A stretch of 36,926 nt of DNA from positions 57,389 to 94,314 of the forward strand of contig NC_049996.1 of NCBI RefSeq assembly GCF_000003815.2, written 5' to 3'. Numbering within the stretch: position 1 is the stretch's first letter; every line of letters starts with the position of its first letter. A program made the translations under genes and the position numbers. The DNA comes from Branchiostoma floridae (Eukaryota; Chordata; Leptocardii; Amphioxiformes; Branchiostomatidae). This document shows positions 11,253 to 22,300 of this stretch, piece by piece. Below the pieces are notes generated by a model. It searched no databases and was not told where the DNA came from. It was given only the letters and a program-made list of their open reading frames with translations.

Positions 11253-12578
11253 CTATTAGTAGAAATAAATACAATATCATAAGCTGTTAGATCTGGCGTG
11301 ATTTCCAATATTGCGCGTACTTATAACAAACGGAACTCACAGAAAGCACCATAACCTTTAACCTTTTTTTTTGGGGGGGGGTCAAATATCCTTTGACATT
11401 TCTGACATTTCATCCTTTGTTTACGTTTTATACGTTTTAGACCTTAAAAATGAACAAAACAAGGGGTCCTACCACTCAAAAACACTAACACGCCATGTCC
11501 AGAACACGAAATATCAAACATGGAAGCTCGGCAGCATTACGTTATTAAGCCGCTAGGGGACCCATTATCCAACTTGACCTTCGTTTTCGTGATCTGTACC
11601 CACCTACGAAATATCATCAGCATCCATCCAAGGCTTATCTAGTTATGTTGTACACAGAAAGACAGACACGCTCAAAATGGATTCTTGTTTTCGTTCCTTG
11701 GACATTTTGATACAGAAATGATGACAGGCAGATTATACGACCTGAAACCACACTTAATTTTGTTTAGAAATTCGCGCAAGTCGTGAAGGTACTTGTCGTG
11801 CCCTAAAAAGGCCCTAAAAGGCTTGTGATTGCAATCCTAGTCTAGTGTGATTGTATTGATTACCGAAGATGTATATGTAAGTGGGGTAAGGATGTTAGCT
11901 CCTGGTTCTTTGGGAATTCCGCTACAATGTTCGACACTAGAGTGAATAAGCCACACCGCGGCCTGACAAGGCATTTTCCGTACACAAAACACCGGCGTCT
12001 CGCTCACAGCTCACAGTTAGGACCAACGCTTCTCCTGACCTACTCACTCCTGTCCTCTACCGACTGAGCACGTGAGCCGCCAGTTAACTTTATTTCAGAG
12101 CTCATGGCACTTACTTGCCAGACAGTCGTCTGGTCCAAACAACAGGGGAAACCTTCTAACCTGCCTGCTAAAGGTGTTACATTGTTGACAGTTTCTTTGT
12201 TGTTTTTACTCATCAATGGTCATCAAAGACAATAACACAGGGCGGCGAACCGCTTTGTTCTATCTACCTTCAAAGCCCGTTAAGTAAATAAGCATCTTGG
12301 TGTGAACACGGCGAAATCGTCATCAAAAGAAGTCATTTTGCATACAGACATGACACTTACATTGTGTTTTTGATACTTTGACGTCACCTGTCAACTCTGT
12401 GCTTACAGTTTCCAGATACAAGAGGTGTGGTGAATATAAGATACATTTGTAAGGGTCAACATAGAAAATACAACAATTCATTTTTGCCCTTCTTACATAT
12501 ATATAAACCACCTACAAACAACATGATAAGACTTGAAAGGAAATGCCAACGTGTTGGCAACAAATTCATGTTTCCTAC
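11253..12578. other. Non-coding stretch: putative first intron or upstream region
   Basis: No convincing exon on either strand. There are short G and T runs (near 11366-11384). It would be an intron if the signal-like exon at 12579-12633 belongs to the transposase gene, and upstream sequence otherwise. Confidence 0.5.
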
Positions 12579-12633
12579 CTTGACTTAGTGTTAGAAGAGT
12601 GCACAGCAGCAGTACGAATCTGGAACGACACAT
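12579..12633 (-). CDS. Candidate signal-peptide first exon (phase-compatible with transposase)
   Basis: On the minus strand ATG at 12633 starts MCRSRFVLLLCTLLTLSQ plus one base, followed by the donor GTAGGA. The stretch is basic then hydrophobic (VLLLCTLLTL), like a secretion signal. The next downstream acceptor with a long open exon on this strand is at 11252 and starts in the matching phase, giving ...TLSQG|VPTPGDVE, with S and G at the -3/-1 positions. So this may be the first exon of the transposase-derived gene, or of an unseen gene. An alternative start for the transposase is the ATG at 11280 (MILYLFLLIGVPTP), which overlaps the acceptor. Confidence 0.4.
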
Positions 12634-13605
12634 TCTAGCTGGTTGGGTTGTAGAAAAGACGCTTGCAATGATGTATGTATTTTGGATGACAGGCCGGCCA
12701 ACGCAAGGCGATAGCGATCGCTTGACTTTACCCCCGTGGGTCTCCTGTGAATATACCCTTGGGATAGTTACATCGGTGCCTCTCCGCATATCCGGCCCTA
12801 GCATGATCATGATGAATGTTTCCCGCGGGCCTCAGGGGGTCTTAGGGCTCCCCGAAGCACGTGTTTTCACTGTTGCGGTGTAATATTTTTCATCTGTCTT
12901 ACTATCTGTGGTATGTTGACTTTGTAAAAGTTCACATACATTACAACTCATTCATCTTGTACATCAATTATTTCAAGGACGTTATATAACTTCCTTGATT
13001 ATTTCAAGCGGGTTTTGCCCACTCAAAAATAATGGATCGAGGATCTAAAAATGTGTTCACATCTGGATGACACTTGATCCTCTTCCGTATATCACCCTTC
13101 CAGTTGGCTGTGTAATCGACGGTATTTCTGAGTGTGGACGAAACAGACTAACCACGTCTAAAGAACCTTTTTCCTCTGACATAGTTAGGAGTTTGCTTAC
13201 TTTTCGATAGGACTTTAAAACGTTTACTTAACCTTGAACCTTTAATTTGCGTTCGCGCTGAACCGTTTCAACACCATACTTTTGTTTTGTTTGTGTCAGC
13301 AGTTGTATGAAAACATAAGGAACAAAGTCTACTAGAAAAACACGGAATATTATTGTGTTGGCAATAAACCGTACTCCAACAACACAAGCTTACACCAAAC
13401 TTGCCTGACACGTGATCCCGGCTTATCCAATCGCCCTCCATTTTCCGGCGAGAAAAGACGTCACTCACGGTCCCAACGGCATTTGAGACTAGGCAAACCT
13501 TCTGTTCTTCCAATCTTCCAGTATCGTCAAGACGCGCGCGCGGCCCAGGTCAAAATTTGTACAAGTTTTCTGCCTTTTTTACTTCCGCCGTTTTGAGCTA
13601 TCGAC
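12634..13605. promoter_or_regulatory. Upstream region between divergent genes
   Basis: This lies between the minus-strand exon at 12633 and the plus-strand start at 13606. An ORF at 13268-13513 on the minus strand ends in a plausible donor region but has no recognisable content. The stretch at 13520-13605 (CGCGCGCGCGGCCCAGG, then pyrimidine-rich) is the likely proximal promoter and 5' UTR of the UAS gene. I see no clear TATA box. Confidence 0.35.
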
Positions 13606-16298
13606 ATGGCAGATGAAGAGGCTATTGCAGGTAATTCAATTTTAAAGTTGTATCTTCCTACAAAAGTCATTTTCTCCATTTCTTTTCTGTACGTTGTGTA
13701 ATTTTTATGTTACAAACGCACGGGATAATTAAATGTCAGCTTCCCAAAATATTGCTTTTGTAAGGGAGGGGGGCAGTTTCACCGAAGAATCTTAATGTTC
13801 AATGGTGCAAAAATAATGTCTGCAGAATGCTAAAAGTAGCAAAAAATAGCGTTTCAAAGAGTAAATTTTTTCAACACTATCCAGGTCATTACTTCCTGCC
13901 GCCGTCTCTGTAATTTATGCTACGTTCAGCACATTCAAGGATATCAATGCTAGCGTATTTTTCAATAACCAAACTCCGTATTTTTCTGTATAGGACCTGA
14001 CGACCAACAGGAGTGGGCGGATGCGTCAGCCACCCTGAGACGCACCAACGACAACCTTGGCGCGACGGGCAGGACGTTTGCCCACAACTCTACCCGCACC
14101 AACAGATTGTCACTGCGGGGTCGGGGGACGGATCGGGGGACGAGTCGGTCGACTCGGGGCCGGGGTCGGGGCCGGGGCGGAACCCAGGAAACGCCACCTC
14201 CACCACCTCGTTCTAGAGGTTATTTTTCTCGCAATGTAATGCTTCTGGACACATCTAACGACGTGGAGATGCAGGGCCCCCCACGCACCACTACAAAGCA
14301 GGCCATCATTCAGCAGGGGAGGTTGGTAAACGGCGTTCGTTTCAGGACGGAGATGAGCGGGCAGGACCTGGAGGACGTGATTAGAAGGGCCATGCGTCAC
14401 ACGCAGCTACCTCTCAACGGGTATTTGATATCTGAATAGCTTCTCTTGTCAAATTGTTAACATATGTGCATCTTTAATATATTCCTAACCATAAATCGAA
14501 TACAGTATTCCGAAGCTAAAGAATGTCAGCTAAAGAATGTGTGTTTCATTCATGACCTGTGAACGTACGTCGTGTTAGCGACATAAAGACAAGCTTCTCA
14601 AAATATTTCAGACGGCTGACCATCCACTCTTCTGAACCGAGCGGATGGCGGTTTCAGCGGGCAGAACCCCTGGTGTCTATAGATGGGGAGGACTTGAGAA
14701 CCCGTTTGAGTCAGGCCTCCCAGATATGCTATATAAGTGAGTTTAAATGTTTGTTTATAGAAAGTTGGATTTAAACACATACTACCGTGAGCTAGGTTCT
14801 TGATGTCCCTCCATACAGTCGCGAAGGAAAAGCGTTTGCTAAATTGACAATTTAAGTACCGCCACTTAAAATACATTTGGCCTTCTTATCTACAATGATA
14901 GAATGGATAGTCTGCTGTTTTTAGCTATAGACATTTCTTTTTTAGCTATAGACATTATGCCAGGATGACACTGAAGCAAAATTGCCTTCATAGGTCACAG
15001 AGAGTCTGCAGAGACAGCGACACCATCCGCTAGAGCAAACCAAGAGGGTACAGGGCGTTCGTCGGTTTTCGATTTTGAAGACAACGAAATGGCGGATGAG
15101 GAGGTCGAAATGTTAGTATTAACTTAGTAAAGTTTCCCTGATTTCGAACATGATAAAAATCTCGTTCATTCAACCAAAAAGTGACAACACAACATTCATT
15201 ACATGTTGATTTTCTTGATCTTCTTTCCAGGATAGATGTGGAGGAGATCCCCGATCCTGGCAGCCCTGGAAGGAACGCCTCAGTGGCCAGCCCTGGAAGG
15301 GACTCCTTGGCTAGCCGTGGAAGAGACTCCTTGGCTAGCCGTGGAAGAGACTCCTTGGCAAGCCCTGGGAGGGACTCCTTACCCAGCCCTGGGAGGGACT
15401 CCTTACCCAGCCCTGGGAGGGACTCCTTACCCAGCCCTGGGAGGGACTCCTTACCCAGCCCTGGGAGGGACTCCTTACCTAGCCCTGGGAGGGACTCATT
15501 CACCTTGTCCATCCCTGGAAGGAACCACTTGGCTAGTGCTGATGGTGAGTCATGCAAAACACTTATTTTCCAAATTGTTCATGAGAAAACATGCAGTCTA
15601 TCATATGTTACAAATGTGTAAAATATGTACATCCGCATGCTGTCTAGACAACAATTATTGTCATGAGATCCATGTTGAATCAATCAACCAATTTTCTAAC
15701 ATATAATATTGACATCAACATTTCCGCCTGGCCGAATAGTAATAGGGGGCTTAATTTGGCCAAGTTAGGAATAAAAGCCTAGTTGGAGTTAATTGGCCTC
15801 GGGGTGTTGGCCGACCTGGGGGTGAGAAGTAACTCCTCTGGCCGCCTGACTCCCCTAGCGTACTATTGACTCTATTTGTCCAATGTCTAATTAGACCCCC
15901 GATCCGCGGAGCCTGGTGGGGGCTACTATGCATAGACATTGTTGTGTTTTCCCCAAACCTACCTTATTCGAAATAGATAGCTTTTTTGTTCCGGGGGCAA
16001 AGCTGAAATGCCTCGCACCTTAATGTGGACTAGAAATTGTTTTACTTTCAACAAAATAAAACCTTCTTGGCGAAGGTAATGAATTACCATGGTGAAAATT
16101 TGCATTTTTTGGATATCGTACATATTGTATTAGGATTCTACTAACCTGACATTTCCTTATGTTTACAGACGTCCTTGTGACAACTACGCCACGTGCGAAC
16201 GTTGACATGGAAGGTAAGCAAATTGTACACATACAATACATGCATTTCATACATACATCTAGCCGCTTCAAACTCACACACAGAAACAACCTGCCGCA

Positions 16299-16383
<85 letters not shown>

Positions 16384-19300
16384 TATCGCGACTCTGTGTG
16401 AGGACCTAGTGTATGTGTGTTTGGTTTGTCTGTGTGTGTGTGTGTCTGTGCGTGCGCGCGCCCGTATTTATGTGTTTCAGTGTAGTATCACATTTATATG
16501 CGTATGTTTGTAACGTACAAATAGTATGCCTTTTGTGTATATACATTTTTCATGCTGATTGGCCGAGATGAATGGTCAGTGGCTTGGCATGGTAACCATT
16601 CTCTATCGCGAGCAGTCAGGTACATAACATAACTGCACGGTGCCGCGAGTGTTGTCCGATCCGACAGCCTGTCCTTCATTAGCGAAGGCACTGGGCATTA
16701 TAACAGGATGTGTATGTGTGTGTGCGGTTTGCCTGTGTGTGCGTGTGCGTGTGCGCGTGCGCGGTCAGGAGCTGGAAGGCCACTGTCGCACCTCCGTCAG
16801 GCACGGCCTCAATCAATTCGGAGTCAATATAAATATATCCGTCTATCTATGTATGTGTGTGAGTTCATTAAGTTGATATTAATGAATGAATGAATGACCT
16901 TTATTGTACATTTGTGCTCAAACAAGCTAAGTACAGGTCGTAGCGCTAGTGATGTAAGTATGTACAAGTCATTAATATATGTATGTTCGTGGCGTAAAAA
17001 TATAATTCATTTGGGTCTAGTTCGTACATTTTGCATGTTGTTTGACCGAGGTCATATGTCAACGGCTTAGCCTGGTAAACATTCTGTTGCGATCCGGAAG
17101 GTCTCAAACATATTCTCCAAGCAGAGGTTAGGCACCGACTGTTTTTTTATCGTTGTTTTAGTCGATTTTATCGGGCTTTCTATCTTTTATCTTTATCTTG
17201 CTGTGTCAAAACCTGAAGCGGCTAGATGTATGTATGAAATGCATATATTGTATTTGGCCCCCCGTTATCAGTGCCTTTATCGACGATACAGCATTTCTTT
17301 CTATTGGTGGGTATTCCTACTGGCGTCTGACATTCAACAAAACAAAACATTACACGCAGATCAAAGACCCTTTCACTTGAAATCTTTCTCCAAACACTTC
17401 CTCAAGCACAATTTAACCCTCTCGAAGGTTCAGGCCTTTTCAAAACATAATAACAATCCTGCTCAAAACAAATTTTCCAATCCTTTTCAAAAAATTCCGA
17501 TGATACTCCGTGGTATCGCAAGTTTCTAATATTTTAAGCAGTCCAAAATGTTTTTGTCGTTCACAGTGGGTTCGCTCCGGACCAACGAAGATTTCACGGA
17601 GCTGGTGGCCGGCACGTATGGTGAGACTGGGACTACTGTCTTTTTTTTCCTCCATGAAAGAGAAATTTGTGTTGAATTGGAAACATTACATTACGGCAAC
17701 TCCTTTTGCATTACGGACCAAGTAACTTTCTGCCTTGAAATACACCATCTACAGATCCCTTTGCTGGCCACTTTTACCAGACAATGCGTGTCGTGGCCAA
17801 CCTACCTGCCACGAGCCTGAGCTCTGTTTACAATACACCGATACTGACCACTGAGTTCAGAGTGGTAAGTAGAATCATATCATTCCTTCTACTTTGACAA
17901 ATGATAATTCTTTAATCTCAGACTTCTGTAATGACGCGCTGCTGTTTGGTACGGTGAATCGCGTTTGGTAGGGAGTGCGAATATGTACATCACATAGCAA
18001 ATGGAATATGATCACAGCTTAATTTAAATAAACCACGGGACAGTCTTTATTCAAAACTGTTCTACTTGCATTTGGCCTCTTCAGTGCCGACTGTACTCGT
18101 CGTCGAGGTTAACGAGAAAAGGAATCAAGGCTGTCTGGAAGTATAATAAATGATCGCCTGGCTAATGTGAATCGCTTATTTTCTGGTTCCCCATTACAAC
18201 GATGCCATATTTGTAGTGGAGCGACTCATGGTTTGCTAACATTACACTTCACACCGGTTCAGAGTGTTTGAGATGCCTGCATCTATTCCCTACAGGCGCA
18301 GGCCCAAGCAGTTGCCGACACTCGGATATTGCTGGTGGCACTAGCAGTGCCATCAGCAGGCAGTGCTATTATAAGGTAAGACTGTACTTTGGTCTAAATT
18401 TGTCTGGCAGGAAATGTGTGTGTGTGTGTGTGTGTGTGTGGAGGGAGGGGGGGGGGGCAAGGATGTAAATGAAATCTAAAATGGAGGAACGAGCTGGCGT
18501 ATAACCATATTTCAGCGAAACATTGTCTGTCTTACATTCATTCACTTTGATTGACTGAAATCTGATGACTTGAGAGCCTTTTTCATGTTGCAGTTGTCTG
18601 TACTTTCCTGAATCCTTACAACACTAACTAGTCGAACTTATGACTCACTGGAGAACATTTAACGATATTGCCAAAATGAACAAAAAACGGACAAGATGAA
18701 CAGCAAAGAATGTATTATCACCTATTTGCTTCATTTGATATTGCTATCTCTTTGTTGTCATAAAGCCTGATGCTGGATCCGGAATTCCAGCAACGAGTTA
18801 GGAACACTGCATACTTGTGGGTGGCGGAGCCACGATCAAGCCAGGGAAATTCGGGTAAAGCACTAATTTGTTACCTCTTGTATCTCTGTTAAATTTGCGT
18901 CCTTCTAGTTTCTATACAGGGAAATCTATACTAGTATAAGATTTGCCCAATTGCTATCTATCTTTATTTAAGTAGGAACAGATCTTGTTCGAAGTAATGA
19001 TGTTATGATGTTACTGCAGCTCGCACAGAGCTGGACCTGGCAGGCTATGGCGCCGACAACATTCTGGCTGTGTGCATCCCCGGTCAGACCTCTCGGCTAC
19101 GCCGACTGGGAGTGTTTGAAGGTGAGCGGTCTACAAACCAACTGGTTCACGGAAATGTTATGTTGACATTCCTCCTTATCGTAATCTGTGACTCCGTAGA
19201 GGGATCATAAACCATTACCCAATGTTCTTTGTCTTTCAGAACGCCTCCTGACCACACGTGCCTTTTCAGACATGATGGACCTGGCCGAGGAAGCTTTGAC

Positions 19301-22300
19301 CGGTGTCAGGCAAGAGAGGTGAGTTAGCAGATGGTGTATAACAAGAGCGAATGTCTCCATGTCACGTGATGTGAAATATAGCCTGGCTCGAACTATGCAT
19401 ACAGATATGTTCACAGAGAGGGGCATGTGTAGATATCTGACAATAACTAACTTCGGTTTGTAGCTTTCGTCTGCTTATCTTGTTCGTTACAATTCTTGCA
19501 TCGACCAAAGATGGGAGCTTGTTTAATTAGCGAGATGCACATACTTCTGCTCTTCCATTCCAAGTCAAGAAGTTGCGAAAATAGTCATAGGTTCACTTTA
19601 TCAAAGCATAACAAGATTATCTTGGATTTCTCCTGTGATGTATTACCATGTATATAGTACCATGTATATAATACTTAACTTTAGACGGAGTCCATCGTTA
19701 TTAAACAATACTACTTTACAGGGAACAGCTTCGCCAGTGGAGGGCTTTAAGGCAAGCTCAGGATGAGGAGTTTCGCGTAAGCATATTTGGTGTTACATGG
19801 ACTAGTTATAGAGGGTGATAAGGTTAAGAGGTAGAGTGTCTCTGGGAGTAATTAATTTATGGAAGACATTGTAACACACACCCTGTCTAGATGGACAGGA
19901 AATGTAAATAGTTTACTGGTAACGTCTTTGATAATATTACTTCCATTGTCATTTGCTTGGTTATGTTGGTACATATATTGGCGTCCTTTATCGTCCGAAA
20001 ATGGGTAAAATTGCAAAAGAAGCTCCATTGATGTCTAACTTTGCTTCGCGTCATTAATGGTATTCTTTTCGTGTCGAAATCCCGCATTTAGCAAGCAGAA
20101 GAACAAGGCGCAACTGACCGTGTGAGAGAAGTGGAGCACGCGGAAAGAGGCTCCACGCCGGAAGAGAAACAGATCGCTGACAGCCTCATACCACAGAACC
20201 AGGAAACTGAGTACGAGACCTGGCTTACCCCCGCTGAACATATCCAGGCTCGGTGGGGTAGCTCTGCTCTGCGGCAAGTGGTAAGTAGAGCCTACGCTGA
20301 AAGAAAATGCATAAGCTTTAATCTATGACAGGCCGGCTGTGTGGTTAAAACTTTCAAACAAAAATCCAGACCACGTTCACTGTAATGTACAAAATTGTCC
20401 ATACATGCTGAAATCGCACAGAGCTCTACAAAGTAGGTCACTGCTAGCATGCTGGTTAGGCTCCGGCTGTTTTTTAACATTCTTTGTTAGTCGTTTTTAT
20501 CGGGCTTTCTATTTTGTATTTTATCTTGCTGTGTAAAAACCTAACATCGACGTTTGGCTGGCGTACTTTAAAGAAAAATGACAAAATAGAAAGAGCTATA
20601 AAAACGACTAAAAAACGTTAAAAAGCAGCCGGAGCCTAACCTCTGCTTGGAGAGTAGTGTAACTTTGCTTCGCGTCATTAATGGTATTCTTTTCGTGTCG
20701 AAATCCCGCATTTAGCAAGCAGAAGAACAAGGCGCAACTGACCGTGTGAGAGAAGTGGAGCACGCGGAAAGAGGCTCCACGCCGGAAGAGAAACAGATCG
20801 CTGACAGCCTCATACCACAGAACCAGGAAACTGAGTACGAGACCTGGCTTACCCCCGCTGAACATACTAGGGCTTGGTGGGCTAGCTCTGCTCTGCGGCA
20901 AGTGGTAAGTAGAGTCTACGCTGAAAGAAAATGCATAAGCTTTAATCTATGGCAGGCCGGCTGTGTGGTTAAAACTTTCAAAAAAAAATCCAGACCACGT
21001 TCACTGTAATGTACAGAATTGTCCATACATGCAGAAATCGCACAGAGCTCTACAAAATAGGTCACTGTCAAGAATCCCCATACTTTGTAGTACTGTACAT
21101 GTCGATAATATTGTGACATACCTCTATTTTATTTCTTTCCTTTAAACAGGCGGTGAGCTACGAGAGCGAAGATGAGGTACGTATACATGATACGTTGGTT
21201 AAAAGATAATACATGTTGTAGCCAGCTTTGTGGAAAATGTAAACTAGGTCACTGCAAAGTCTTTCGTAAAGTACATCAACTATCATGGTGTGGAAGGCCG
21301 ATGTGATGTATACATACCCACCACTGTGACTAACTATTTAGTGTTACATGATCATGTATTGTCAGTTTCCATAAGGAGTGTAAATGTGGGGTACAAACGC
21401 CGCCAAACTTACCATACCAAATGGTCCGACCTTTTGGCGTAGTGTTCTATTATTAAAGCGGCGTTGGATTTGTGAGCTGGCAGCCCGGGCTCGGACCGGG
21501 AGACAGGAGAACGGTTTCTACTTTCTACTCTTCTCTTACAGCCCCAAATCGGGAATCGAATCGAATCCGGGCCTTGGCGGTGAGAGCAAGAATGTTTCTA
21601 TTCACCTTTTGTGTTCCATGAACATGAATTCTGTCAAGCACGATGGTATGTTAAGATACTTTGCCATTTTACAGGTCAGTGAAGTCTCCTTCCCCCAAGC
21701 TGGTGATCGGGACAATGGATCAGTGACAAGCACCGACACCGTCCCTATCGAAGAACTGACACAAGTATGACAGATTCCTTATACCCCCTTTCCACTAGGA
21801 CGACGCTCTCGTCGTGCTCTTTCTGCGACCTAGTTTCTAACATATCGCTCAGCGAATTGTATCATGAGAAAAGAAACGAACTTTTTTACAATTTGTGTGT
21901 TTTGCTGTCCTCACAGTCACACTTTTACATGCTGTATGATATACCCAGTATAACATCAAAGATTACACATATCCTATTTAGGTCGCAGTGAGAGCGCATC
22001 GCGAACGCCGTGTAATGGAAAGCAGGACTAAGCAGTTCTTCCCTAACGACCCTGCAGTAACCTTCATCTGGTCTCAGGCTTTTTAAGCTTCTGTGGGACC
22101 TTGCGCAATTCTATGAAAACATCCAAACCATCACAACCCCTATTTATGCCGAAAGCCGCATAAGTTCGGTACCCAGGAGTCCAGCCTATTTGTGCTTTTA
22201 GTAAAAATAAGGCTAGACTCCAGACTATAATTTCGGGAGCAATGTGACCACTTTTAGGCCTATTTTTTTAGCGCTAACGACGTCCGCAACAAAAGACTTA

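Larger units (their letters stand above)
16232..17253. repeat. About 1-kb segment of UAS intron 6 bounded by 40-bp inverted repeats
   Basis: TACAATACATGCATTTCATA...CTAGCCGCTTC at 16232-16271 returns inverted at 17214-17253 (GAAGCGGCTAGATGTATGTA...ATTGTA). Between them lie a (CA)n run, two direct copies of a segment of about 70 bp, a LINE tail and a repeat also seen at 20.4 kb. It may be one composite insertion or a foldback. Ends and TSD are unclear. Confidence 0.55.

Noticed and set aside
13268-13513. Minus-strand ORF that could be the first exon of a divergent gene
   Set aside because: A plausible start and open frame, but no recognisable domain and no downstream exon found.
15030-15557. 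Minus-strand ORF of repeated ESLPGLGK
   Set aside because: It is the complement of the SPGRDSLP coding repeat. The plus frame fits the exon phases on both sides; the minus one has no splice or family support.
21480-21600. tRNA-like or SINE-like segment (GGGAATCGAATCGAATCCGGGCC resembles a B box)
   Set aside because: No matching A box at the right distance and no cloverleaf; the same stretch can also be read as a short exon that soon hits a stop.
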